From the NCBI RefSeq assembly GCF_001540865.1, contig NC_033638.1, positions 9,639,928-9,703,927 of the forward strand: a stretch of DNA of 64,000 bases, written 5' to 3'. The translations under genes and the position numbers were made by a program. The stretch is from Ananas comosus (taxonomy: Eukaryota; Streptophyta; Magnoliopsida; Poales; Bromeliaceae). Shown piece by piece: positions 48,414-59,535 of the stretch (positions are counted from its first letter, which is position 1; each line of letters begins with the position of its first letter). The notes under the pieces are model-generated. The model worked only from the letters and a program-made list of their open reading frames with translations. It ran no database searches and was not told where the DNA came from.

Positions 48414-48975
48414 GAGTCGGCTACTAGCTATCGGTAGCACGAGCGCTCCGTGTCCCAATTTGTTTTCAGATGATGCGGCTTCCAAATCGCGATCGCCCGT
48501 TTAGGCTGATCTACACTATTGAAAGTATTTGGAAACTAAATTTCAGATTTTTTCGACATCATTTGACTAGTGATCAAAAGATTTCAAAATTGACAATTTT
48601 AATGGCCGATGTGGTGTGTTTGTGAGTTTTAACGGTGTGAAACAATTCAATGCGATGAAATTTATAGAAATTTTTTTCACTATTTAGAGTAAGATCGTAT
48701 ATTTGATCTTGATTTAATATTTTATCATCATTTTTCCATGGGACCGTTTTTTGTTTTTCAGGGCTCGTTCTCAATTTTTGTGACGTACTGTGTTCCTTGA
48801 TAGATGAATCTGATATCGATAAATTTGTAAGTTTAGTTTCTAAATACTTTTCATATAGTGTAGCATCAAGTCTAATGGAGCCGATCGTCGATTTTGGAGC
48901 CTGCAATCATCGAAAACAACTTCGGTAGCACGGAGGCTGCCGTGGTACCGAATAGTATGGTCCAGCTATTCTAGT
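48414..48975. mobile_element. Long-TIR MITE, CGGTAGCACGGAGG type
   Basis: Left GGCTACTAGCTATCGGTAGC and right GGTAGCACGGAGGCTGCC are inverted; TTTGTTTTCAGATGATGCGG pairs with CAATCATCGAAAACAAC. Flanked by (TA)n. Confidence 0.7.
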
Positions 48976-48989
48976 TATATATATATATA

Positions 48990-49472
48990 TATATATGCTA
49001 ACCTCGCTGTCCACAGCTACATGGTGGAACCAGGTTCAGCCCAGTTCACCCGAGGTGCTCTTTTTTCCTGGCGCGGTGCATGTCAGACCTCGTCAAACTC
49101 TCCCAACGCTCACAATTGAGACAAAAGACGACCCCTGCACATTATTACCCACATATGCAGAACGTTTCCAACATACTAATTTATGCCTCGTATAGATCTC
49201 TACTACTCTCTTCTCTCTCTCTCTCTCTCTCTCTCTTTCGATCCCCCCAATTTATATCACGTTTTTTGCTTCAAGTCCCTTAATTTCGACCCCACCCAGT
49301 GCTGCGAACAACAATTAGTATAATATCTCCTTCTTCTTCTTCTTATCCCTCTCTTGCTCCATCGTCCAATCCCCATCGTTCACTCCACCACCACATATGA
49401 CATGCCCCACCCACTCACTGCCCTTTCTCCTCCCACCTTTATATAGACCCACCCAAACAAAATGAATTTACT

Positions 49473-49513
<41 letters not shown>

Positions 49514-49656
49514 ATGTAACAGTTCCTAGCTAGTATATATTCTTACTTTGGATGCTTCCGCGAAGGATCCGAAGCGAAGTGCGCACAGGGAAGGAACTAT
49601 CGATAGCGACTTCGCGCAACGCCTAGTGCAGTAAAAACCACTTAATAAGAGGATTC
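48990..49656 (+). promoter_or_regulatory. Promoter and 5' UTR of the JOX-like gene
   Basis: A TATA box, TATATA, lies at 49440-49445, 212 bp before the ATG. CT-rich runs (49204-49240, 49331-49360) lie upstream, and (AC)n(AT)n (49474-49515) lies within the presumed leader. I see no CACGTG G-box in this stretch. Confidence 0.5.
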
Positions 49657-51495
49657 ATGGATTGCTTGCAAGACTGGCCGGAGCCGGTCGTGCGCGTGCA
49701 GTCGATATCCGAGAGCGGCGCGCAGTCCATCCCCGAGAGATACGTGAAGCCGCCGTCGGAGCGGCCGTCTGATACGTCGGTGTGCGGCGACAGCGGCGGA
49801 GCCGGCATCCCCGTCATCGACCTGTCGATGCTGGGGAGGTGTTCGCAGACGGTGAGGGCCGTGTCGGACGCTTGCCGCGAGTGGGGGTTCTTCCAGGTGG
49901 TGAACCACGGGGTGAGCGCGGAACTGATGCGGCGGGCCCGTGCCGTGTGGAAGGGGTTCTTCCACCAGCCCATGGACGTGAAGCAGCGCTACGCCAACTC
50001 TCCGAAGACGTACGAGGGTTACGGTAGCCGGCTTGGGATCGAGAAGGGCGCCATTCTCGACTGGGGCGACTACTACTTCCTCCACTTCCGCCCCCTCACT
50101 CTCATGAGCCATGAAAAGTGGCCCTCTCTCCCTCCTTCTCTAAGGTGCATGTTATATACCGCGTACTGTTAAATATAAAAGTATATAAATATCGTTCTCT
50201 AACAGCTTAATCTTTTATAGTACAACGGTTATTTTACCGTGTGTTTTACAGCCGAATGATGATTTTTTTTCTATATAGCAGGGCGACGACGGACGAGTAT
50301 GGGCGGGAGCTGACCCGGCTGTGCGGGCGGGTGATGCGGATATTATCGGAAGGGCTCGGGCTAGAGGAAGGGAGGCTTGGGGCGGCGTTCGGCGGGGAGG
50401 AAGTGGGGGTGTGCATGAGGGTGAACTTCTACTCCAAATGCCCCCAGCCGGAGCTCACCCTCGGGCTCTCGTCACACTCCGACCCCGGCGGCATCACCGT
50501 GCTCCTCGTTGACGACCGCGTCAAGGGGCTGCAGGTACGCAAGGACGGCGCCTGGGTCACCGTCCAGCCCATCGCCGACGCCTTCATCGTCAACGTCGGC
50601 GATCAGATTCAGGTGATCGTACTAGACCTTTTGTCTCGCTCGTGTGCTGTGTGTGTGTATATATATATATATATTAAAATTATTTCTGAATTATTTTTTA
50701 TTCGATTTGTTGTACAAATTTTCCTTTCATAATCGGGCACACGTGCCAGGTAAATGATGGTCCCAACTGAGCGGGCTTAATGTCACCTGAGGAAAGTATA
50801 GAGTGAGGGAATTTAAGAGCCAAAGCTAGCTTTTTTATCTAATGTCACAAGCACATAAGAGTTCAAATTTTGCAGCAATAATTGAGTGGGCTTAGTGAAA
50901 CCTGGAGAAAGTAGAGCGAGTGATTTTTAGAGCAAAAAGCTCTTTTCCTAATTTTTGTGATACAGAAGAGTTCAATTTTGCTTTCCAATTTAATTAATTG
51001 TGAAAATTACTAATTAGAACGATTGGTTCTCAGGGTCTTAAGGACCATTTTGTATTTACGTGTGACTTGGCTAGATATAAGGCACAAGGACTCTTTTCTT
51101 TCTCTCTCTATATGTATATATATGATTCTTGTTCTCACCAATTGTGTCTAAATCTGATTCTAACATCATAGAAAAGCAGATAGCAACATGACACGTCACA
51201 GTTAACTAAGAACTTGATGGTTTATAAATTTCATCATTCTTTTACTTTTCACTATTGATTTCAAGTATTTTAGATTTCCTTTTTTAAAGTTTTATTTGTC
51301 TATTTCACCAAAGTTCCTATTGAAATACAACTATTGATTTTTAGTTATAAATAATTTTACACTTTCTCTAACTTATGACCGTTTAAAATTGCTCAAATTT
51401 TATCTAAATCGCACTTCATCTTTCCATAGTGTTCACTTATATATACATATACTTGTTTTTAACTCGTTTTCTTGTCTAAAAGAACTTAGAGAGGA

Positions 51496-51529
<34 letters not shown>

Positions 51530-51775
51530 TCTGGCTACTATACTATTGATAATACCAAGCCTTTGGTACTATAGAGTTTTCTACCGTTAGATCTATCCTG
51601 TGATCATTTTCACCCATTAGATTATACTATTAAACCAACCACCCACTCAACCCTAGGGGACCACTATCATTCTAACCGCACATCCTTTCATCCAACGGCC
51701 AAAAACTCAATAGTACCAAGGGCTTGGTACTATTGATAGTATAGGAGCATAATTCTATATATATATATGTATATA

Positions 51776-51808
<33 letters not shown>

Positions 51809-51818
51809 ATATGTATAC

Positions 51819-51866
<48 letters not shown>

Positions 51867-51876
51867 ATATGTATAC

Positions 51877-51922
<46 letters not shown>

Positions 51923-51929
51923 ATATGTA

Positions 51930-51981
<52 letters not shown>

Positions 51982-52948
51982 TATAAAAGGAGTGATGATG
52001 GTTCACATGTCATCATCAGTTTCCATTTTTAGATGGATAATGTAGAAAGATATACTATTTACATGGACAATATTTTATGATGTAAACGATCATATTTGTT
52101 TATAACCGAGGAATCAAACAAACAGTGTAGCAATTAATAAATGAAAATAAAGAATTATGTATCCACCACCCAGCAACAGTAGCCACGTGTTAATTGATAA
52201 TGCCTTTTTATTTTCTTATTATTTAACTATGCGCTTCCAAAATGCTGAGGGGTCGGTCAATTAATCATTAATCACGTGTTAGTTTGAAGCGACTAATTAA
52301 TTAGGTTCTTACCTATCACATAGCTCATAACCTAATTTTTTTATACATAAGTTGATACGAAAACCACATCACGCAACCGTAAAAAAAAAAAAAAACGAAA
52401 ATTAGCTCATAACCTAATTTTAACTTTTTCTAATTTCTCTTGGGGCTAAGTCATTCCTTCTCTTTGGCCACATGTGGCAAATCTCTAGCGAAATAATTAT
52501 TAAAATATTATGAGTCCGTAGACAAATTACATTCGTGGACTTTGTATAACGTCCGTATTTAATAATGCATGTTCTCTTCCTTATCCATAGCTCGTCATGA
52601 AACCTTAGTTGGATAAGTATAGTGTATAAATATATATCTCTTGAGATATAATATTTAGATAACTAAATTGGGTTATTTGTTTCCACCGTTGTGATGCAGG
52701 TTTTGAGCAATGCAGTGTACAGAAGCGTGGAGCATCGGGTGCTGGTGAGCGCGACGGACGAGCGGCTCTCGATGGCCTTCTTCTACAACCCGCGGAGCGA
52801 CCTACCGCTGGCACCGGTACCGGAGCTGGTGACCCCCGACCGCCCCGCCCTTTATCAGCCCATGACCTTCGACGAGTACCGCCTCTTCATCCGGAAGCGG
52901 GGGCCGAGAGGCAAATCGCAGGTCGAGTCGCTAAAGACCGTCGAATGA
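49657..52948 (+). CDS. Jasmonate-induced oxygenase-like 2-oxoglutarate/Fe(II) dioxygenase
   Basis: Member of the DOXC 2-oxoglutarate dioxygenases closest to JOX/JAO enzymes, which hydroxylate jasmonic acid at C-12 and so turn the signal off. Exons 49657-50144, 50282-50612 and 52700-52948 total 1068 nt, giving 355 residues, the normal family length. Diagnostic blocks are [11 protein letters not shown] near the start, IPVIDLSML (DIOX_N), [30 protein letters not shown] and DWGDYYFLH. Iron ligands are HSD (in [10 protein letters not shown]) and the His of YRSVEHRV; the 2-oxoglutarate-binding pair is R and S of [11 protein letters not shown]. The C-terminal [21 protein letters not shown] also matches JOX. 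Coding exons are very GC-rich. The second intron is unusually long (2087 bp) and filled with repeats. The assignment to jasmonate is by resemblance; related DOXC enzymes act on other substrates. Confidence 0.93.
50766..50995 (+). repeat. Imperfect tandem repeat in JOX intron 2, period about 115 bp
   Basis: Copy one (about 50766-50876: ACTGAGCGGGCTTAATGTCA, AAGAGTTCAAATTTTGCA) is followed by copy two (about 50881-50995: ATTGAGTGGGCTTAGTGAAA, AAGAGTTCAATTTTGC). Possibly a duplicated SINE-like unit; family not recognised. Confidence 0.6.
51525..51752. mobile_element. Short MITE, complete copy, in JOX intron 2
   Basis: Ends GGCTACTATACTATTGATAA and the complementary ATAGTATAGGAGC side are inverted, with TACCAAGCCTTTGGTACTAT and its mirror just inside. 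The core CACCCACTCAACCCTAGGGG and CTAACCGCACATCC defines the family. TA repeats on both sides. Confidence 0.85.
51753..51986. repeat. TA/TG minisatellite
   Basis: Three roughly 64-70 bp units of ATATATGTATATATGTAT runs with a GTATACATAT palindrome in each. All six-frame open frames here (Tyr/Ile repeats) are artefacts of the repeat. Confidence 0.9.
51987..52699 (+). other. Remaining part of JOX intron 2
   Basis: AT-rich intron sequence; no further element recognised. Confidence 0.5.
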
Positions 52949-53400
52949 CGATCCGGAATATATATTCTCTCCTTCTCCCTCCTCTCCATTGTACTCATAC
53001 ATTTTACTGACTTATGAGCGGAGGGTCTTTCATGTATCACTCGGTATATATATGTATATATATACCACCCTTACATATATCATAGGACAATAATAAGAAT
53101 GACATATATAACACATGACTCGTGAATAGTACTGTGTATTCTTTTACGTGACATACGTATATGTCGATGTTATAAAATTTTTATTTAACATACTACTTCT
53201 TATCCGAGTTTTTCCTAAGTACAGCTTTTAGAAAAATGCACTGTGTACCAATAAACAAAATACATCGGCATAAGCTAGTGGTCCATAAGAATAACAGCAA
53301 CTTCTGTTTTTTTTTTTCATGCAAGGACAAAATGTATTAATTATTAATTTTCGGTTTTATTATTTCTTAAAATTCGTTTAAACTGAGATGCAAAACCAAA
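52949..53400 (+). other. 3' flank of the JOX-like gene
   Basis: CT-rich then AT-rich non-coding DNA, including the probable 3' UTR. Confidence 0.5.
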
Positions 53401-53501
53401 AAAAAAAAAGAAAAAAGATTTCTTTGCATGCTGATTGAACTGAAACCGCTCGCACATAACCCCTGTGGGCAAGGACGGAGCTATGGGTATCGCACATAAC
53501 C

Positions 53502-54027
53502 CCTGTGGGTAGAGATGTCAACGGGTCGGATTCGGGGCTAATTTTTAAAAATTCGAACCCGAACCCAACTCCAAACCCGAGACCCGAACTCGACGGATTT
53601 TAAAAATCCATATCCAAACCCGAACCCGACCAAAAATCCGAAACCCGAACCCGAACCCGAACCCGAAAATTTGAACCCGAAACAATTATTTTTTTTTTAA
53701 TATTTCAAAATATATTATATTAAATCTAAATTTTTAAAATACAAATTCAAATATAACATCAAATTTATATAGGGTATATTTATATATATATATATAATAT
53801 TATATATATATATATATATAATATAAAATAAATTTGGGTTCGGGTCGGGTTCGGATTCGGGTCAGGTACAATCAAAATCCATATCCGAATCCATATCCGT
53901 CGGGTTTCTATTTTTTATATCTATATCCAAATCCAAATCCATATCTATCGGATATATCCGTTTCATTCGGGTTCGGATTCGGATAAAATTTCGGATATTC
54001 ATACCCATTGACATCCCTACCTGTGGG
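53502..54027. mobile_element. hAT-like MITE with CCTGTGGG target duplication
   Basis: Element 53510-54019 (510 bp) lies between CCTGTGGG at 53502-53509 and 54020-54027. Ends TAGAGATGTCAACGGGT and complement TAGGGATGTCAATGGGT are inverted. The interior is full of CCCGAACCCGA-type words and their mirror GGGTTCGGGTCGGG. Confidence 0.87.
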
Positions 54028-54059
54028 CGAGGAGGGAGATATGGGTAGGCCCAAGGAGT

Positions 54060-54581
54060 TGTTTAATAATTTTTGACATTAATTCAGCTCTTTAGTTTTT
54101 GGATAGTCACGTGGCCTCGTTAACTTTTTCGTATTTGCTTAACAGTATTCTCTTAATTTCTACTAGTGTATAGATCCATGCGATGCAGCGGATAGTTAAT
54201 AAAAATAAAATTTTAAAATTTTAATAAAATTTATATTTATAGCTTATTGATCTATAGGAAGCTATACCATATTAAGCACAGTCAGTTTGTATGACTAAAT
54301 TTAACTGTTAAAAAAATAAAATTATAGTTAGAAATTTATATAGTTGTTTTAAAATCATCGAAATACAGTAGCAGACATACAATTTTATCGTATTATGTGC
54401 CTCTTGAACATTCCGTTGTGAAAGATAAAAAAATAGATAGCTCCAGCGCAGCTGAATCAATCCAGCAGGCACTTATATGGGCCGCGGCTCCGTTTTGCGG
54501 GACGATACTTCTCGAAGGAGACAACGTTCTTCGCATGCTCTTTTTCTTCTTCTTTATTGTCCTTATCATCTTCATTAACAC

Positions 54582-54641
<60 letters not shown>

Positions 54642-55070
54642 AGATGAGTGTGGAATGAAAAATTAGATGATGTTATTCTTTTTTGTATGGAAAATAATAG
54701 GCCCTGCAAAAGAGAGTGGGGCGGGGGGATTAATGAAGGTGGGGAGTGAGTTGGAATTACAAAGCAAAGTCGTTGATAGAATATGGTGCATACAATTAAA
54801 TATTGCATTTTCAATTAATTAATTCTCGTGATTTCAAAGGATTGGGAGGTGAAGGGTTTGGCGTTGAAAAGAAATTTGGGGGAAAGAAATGAACAATATT
54901 GAAGAGAAAAATAAGTAATGTATAAATTAAATAGCATATTGATTACAGTTCATTAAATAGAGAAAAGGGGAGGGGAAGAGCCAAAAGCAAATGTCAATTT
55001 AAAAAAAAAAGGATTAGCGAGGTTGAAAGAAAACTTGCCACTTGGCAAAAAAATTAGAAAGTGATGCAAA
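54060..55070. other. Intergenic sequence with a (GA)n tract
   Basis: (GA)n at 54584-54639. The small open frames across it on both strands are repeat artefacts. Confidence 0.55.
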
Positions 55071-55150
55071 ACTCAAAAAAAAAAAAGGACAAAAAAAAAG
55101 TAGAAGATTCCTTTGCATGCTGATTGAACTGAAACCGCTCACACATAAAC

Positions 55151-55720
55151 CCTGTGGGCAGGGATGGAGCTATGGGTAGGCTCAAGGTGGCCATGGTTCC
55201 CCTCAACTTCTCAATATTTGTTTAATACTTTTTAGCATTAATTCAATTCTTTTTTTTTTGGGAGTGGGGAGGAGGGGGAGAGGGGGGGATATTTGCTTAA
55301 CGGTCTATAATGTCAGCATAACTCTCCCTAGCTCTCTTAATTTCTACATTATTTGTATAGGTGAAAATATATTAAAAATCTCTTACTTATAGAATATTTT
55401 GAAATATATTTCTCAAAAGCTTTTGTTTAATATTCTTTTATTTCTAATTATATTAGGTGAGCTATTTTATTTGAATAAATAAAAAAGTTCACTATTTTAA
55501 TAGTTATGTTAATTTTATTTACTAAAAAATTAAAAAATTACCGTTAGATTTAGTAAAATTTCTAAATTATTTGAATATAATAATATAAATAAAATAATTA
55601 AAGGTTAAACATCTGAAAATAAAAAATTTTGCATATTTTGTATATTTGCTGAAGTTTCTATCCGAATATATTTTTTGGTCCCCCCTCGGATAGAATTCTC
55701 GCTCCATCCGTTCCTGTGGG
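55151..55720. mobile_element. hAT-like MITE, also flanked by CCTGTGGG
   Basis: Element about 55159-55712 between CCTGTGGG at 55151-55158 and 55713-55720. Ends CAGGGATGGAGCTATGG and complement AACGGATGGAGCGAGAA. Interior AT-rich with a right GGGGGACCAAAAA-like arm, as in other CAGGGGCGGA-type MITEs (compare 8.8 kb). Confidence 0.75.
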
Positions 55721-55724
55721 TGTT

Positions 55725-56250
55725 ATTTTTATTGGAAGAGGACAAAACGTGCTTCACACACTGTTATGGAACGGTTACATGATCAAGTGTAACGCGTGTG
55801 CGCTCCACGGAAGGACGACCGGATCGGACGGTTGATGTGAAATATAAAACCTCCCGTTCACCAATTTGGGCACGTGAAATATAAACGGTACTAGTACTAG
55901 ATTGATGGCACTCATCAACCGCCACGTGGCGTTGACTGTTTCATCTGGAACGAGCGGGAAAGTTCGCGGAAGATCTACGGTGCCTAGGACAACAACACAC
56001 GGTGGACACGCATTTGGAACAAGGTGGGGTTTAAATGTACGAAACTTTTTTTTCGTATCTTGGGTTTAAATAAAAAAATTATTTTTCAATTTAGAAAAAT
56101 CCTTTTTAATCCCAATTTTCCGGGCATCGGCGCATGAGACCAACCACCACCTCGGTAGCACCACATCCTCCCCTTGTAACTTGGAAGTCGATATTTAGAG
56201 CGTTTTTGATTTAAGTTATGTAATATAACAGAGTATTTCAATATATTCAG
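55725..56250 (+). promoter_or_regulatory. Promoter-like block without a recognised gene
   Basis: GC-richer stretch with GCACGTGAAA (55870) and the perfect palindrome GCCACGTGGC (55922-55931), plus two TATAAA-like sites (55852, 55880). No convincing open frame follows, so it may be an orphan regulatory block or serve a gene I cannot see. Confidence 0.35.
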
Positions 56251-56261
56251 ATATCAAGAAT

Positions 56262-56406
56262 ATCTTAAGAAAAATAATTTTACTTTATGGTACACCTGCA
56301 TTTACCAAAAAGGTTGCACTCAACACAAAATATTACTGGCATCTTAAGAAAAGCAAGTTCACTTTATGGTACACCTGCATTATTTACGGAGATGCTTGCA
56401 CTAGGA
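56262..56406 (+). repeat. Tandem duplication, period 79 bp
   Basis: ATCTTAAGAAAAATAATTTT with ACTTTATGGTACACCTGCAT at 56262 recurs as ATCTTAAGAAAAGCAAGTTC with the same ACTTTATGGTACACCTGCAT at 56341; both end near TTGCACT. A weak open frame spans both copies but stops at an N/T-tract join (56451). Confidence 0.75.
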
Positions 56407-56410
56407 CTAT

Positions 56411-56591
56411 CCCACAATGTGTTGCACCACCAAATAACTAATAATGGTGGNTTTTTTTTTTTTTTTTGTTATCATCATCATACGTACGTCTTTGAGACAA
56501 TTCACGCACGCATTCCATTTATGCTAAGTGGAGCTTTGAATTTATATTATGAACTTAATTAGTTAGCAGTTCATTGTTGGAAACATTAATG

Positions 56592-56627
<36 letters not shown>

Positions 56628-59395
56628 GTAATTTTCTGCACCAGACAATACCTAGTGAGCAAAGTACGAACCACGGAGGGAGAAAAAAGTTAAACTTTAT
56701 TTGACATTTTTTGGTTGCACTGGTCAAGCTTACGATATCATGCCCGTAAATTATTGGTGAGGAACTTTGATTCAGAGGCAGGATGCATTAATTAACAGAT
56801 TACAGTTTGAATATTTTATCTTTGAATTTTTATAACCACGACTAGTCCTAAAGTCGCAAATGCAGATAGTAATTGATATAGGATTGGATTGGATGCAAAT
56901 GGACGATCGATCCTGATCTCCGACTGAGCCTTCAATCTTTATTTTGTTAGGACCGGTGATTAAAGTTTGGAACGAAGCTCATCTCTCCTTGGTGGGGCAA
57001 ACAATTAGTTGCTAAAACGTCCTGGAACTAATTTGTCTACAATTAATGTTTCTTTATAAGAAAAGGACTAGTTTGGATGCACAACAAACACGTTTCTAAT
57101 TCGTGTGGTCATGCTACGAGCCATCAATGATCGGAGAAAGTTACGGAGAGCGATGAAGGCGAGGGAAAATAAACTCTCTTAATTCAATTTTGACCTATGA
57201 TCCAAAGGAGAGATAGAGCTCATATAGAGAGAGAGAGGAAGAGCTTATTGCATGCGCTTAGTGTTTCCTACATCTCATGCACCGCACGCATTATTACTTA
57301 TCATTATCCTAATATTGTAATCCGATATATATGAAAGATATGATTTATTAGCTACAACCATTTATAAAATTTATGAATTGTAAGTATTGAAAACTATCAG
57401 TTATTTAGTTTTAAAAATCAAAGACAAAGATAGAGCCTAATACATAACAAATAGGAGCCCATTATAATTTTTGATTTACAGGTCTTTTTGAATATCGAAG
57501 AACATATCTAATGAATAAAATTCTGATTTCAAGGCCTATATATCATAGTTTTAGGAGTGCAGTTTATGGCCTATACGGATATAATAAGGGCCTATTTGTT
57601 CTGCCGAAAGTAGAAAAAGATGAAGTAGTTTCGACCATAAACAGTCACTTTTGTTGTTTGCTTCAACGTAATATTATAATGGTCAAAACCTAGGCTTCTC
57701 AAAACAATAGAGGATCGAAGTCAATTACGAGAAAGAAAAGTGAGAAAAATAAATAAGGTATTACAAAGGAAAACTTAGTTACCACCCTCTCATCTAATAT
57801 ATTTGTTATATTAAATTGTTGTAATAATTTATCTTTTATTTAGTTTCTATTTTTAAAATATAATGAAAATTAATTAGTTAAGTTTTAGTATTTTTTAACT
57901 TAGTTTGCATATTTAAAACGTGATGAAAATTGATTAGTTGAGTGTCAGCATATATTTTTCTTTAAGAGTTTTATTTTTGCATTATAATAATTTATGTACG
58001 AAAAATTAATTTAATTATTTTAAATTATATTTTTCACTTATATAAGGATACAGTTTTACTAACTTTCTATTTACTATGTTCTAATTTATTATTTATCAAG
58101 TAATATAAGAAGCAATAATGTCACATGAGTAGAGAGCTATATATAAGAGAGAAGTTTATCTAAAGCGTGAGGATTCAACAGTTTTCGGTAAAACAAACAC
58201 AGAAAGTGGAAAACTTCAATTTTTACGACTTTGAATTCCTACCAAACAAAAAAAACAGCAAAACTGTGAGAACTTCACTTTCACAACTATAGAAACAAAC
58301 AGTAGAGGAGAGGTAATTTTCATATAAATTTTAGTTCAACCAAAAGCGCACTTCAACCTGAACTTTACATTCGATGAAATAAACAAGCCGCAGAGTGCTA
58401 GGCAATAGTAGTGTGTGCGTGCGCGCATCACCTTGGATGAAACAAACAGGCCCTAGAGTGTGCTTGTGAGAGAGAGAGAGAGAGAGAGAGGGATGCAATA
58501 TGTAAAGATTACAGAGACAGGAGTTGGACTGAAAAGAAGAGAAGGTGGAGAGTAGGTTTTGATGAGACAAGATGGAGTGGGTTAGGTTTGCCCAAAAGAG
58601 AAATCAGAAGAAGAGTCGGCAGTTCAAAAGGTGAGAGTGCAGAGTTAAATTGCAGATAAGTTTTGCAGGGCAATTAAGTGGCCAGCGAAGATCCCAACAG
58701 TAGTACTTCAAGCATTAAGCTCTCCTGCCATTCTGTTTCTGCAGTGTTTGGGCTAGAACACATTTTCTGCAGTTCGGTATAAAAATCTTCGTATATTTTA
58801 ATGCATTTTGATGGAGATGAGCGGCGATATCAACTCATGCATGCGGGATTGCACCCAAAGTACATCATTTCTATCTTAAGGATATTGAAGAATACTTATA
58901 AACACAGGAAAGCTAAAGATATACTTCTTATTCTCCCAAATAACATAGTTGATATTTGAAATTTGTATAGAAGCTATCATTCTATTTCCAAAATAGGCCT
59001 ATATTCTAACCGCTATTTTCAGTCAAACACAATTTGAGTTAAATCTAGAAAATAAATTCTAGTTTGAGATATCTCGCTATTCCCTCAATAAAAAACTCCA
59101 CAGATTTCTTAACTTACAATCGCCAAATCTAGGGACCCCCTTATTCAATTCAGATGGGAATAGTTGATCCACCATTTTATTTGGTAGGATAGTAGAGATT
59201 AGTCACTATCTCCTATTGAATTCCCCAACAATTATTCTCAATCCTAGAGGGCTCTAGCTTAAATTAATTTAAATGCAAACCACCAATATATTATCTACTA
59301 CAACTAGGGAGCCTACATACGAAAAAATCATAAGAAAGCCTATTATCTGCAAACAAACAAGTTTTGAAAATCAAATAGTGTATAAAAAGAGTTAT
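56411..59395. other. Gene-poor intergenic sequence
   Basis: (TA)n at 56594-56625 and (GA)n at 58467-58490. A short exon-like piece at 58572-58630 is discussed under findings. Otherwise nothing is supported. Confidence 0.45.
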
Positions 59396-59417
59396 TGTTA
59401 GCCACATCCAGTATTTT

Positions 59418-59513
59418 GAAATTTTGTTTTATATCCTGTAAAATGAAATTTCTTTTTTTTTGAGAATAAAAAAAAAAAAAAAATTCATTTTACAGGATAT
59501 AAAACAAAATTTC
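59418..59513. repeat. Perfect 30-bp inverted repeat (hairpin)
   Basis: The left arm starts GAAATTTTGTTTTATATCCT and is exactly mirrored by the right arm ending ATAAAACAAAATTTC. The loop of about 34 nt is T/A homopolymer. A third partial copy, GTAAAATGAAATTTC, follows at about 59521-59535. Confidence 0.85.
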
Positions 59514-59535
59514 AAGAGCTGTAAAATGAAATTTC

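Larger units (their letters stand above)
53405..55290. repeat. Direct duplication with CCTGTGGG motif, partly filled by hAT elements
   Basis: TTTGCATGCTGATTGAACTG with AAACCGCTC and CACATAA precedes CCTGTGGG at about 53425-53469, and again at about 55112-55158. The motif block GGAGNTATGGGTA with AGGC(C/T)CAAGG recurs at about 54030-54060 and 55165-55190. So an old segment was duplicated, then interrupted. Confidence 0.7.

Noticed and set aside
49642..50112. Minus-strand open frames over JOX exon 1
   Set aside because: Shadows of a GC-rich exon with no domain features.
51672..52045. Tyr/Ile repeat proteins in several frames
   Set aside because: Pure translation of the TA/TG minisatellite.
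54393..54814. Frames crossing the (GA)n tract
   Set aside because: Alternating Arg/Glu or Leu/Ser runs come from the microsatellite.
56287..56562. 91-codon frame through the 79-bp tandem duplication
   Set aside because: It reads through a duplication, an N and a T tract, and shows no recognisable domain.
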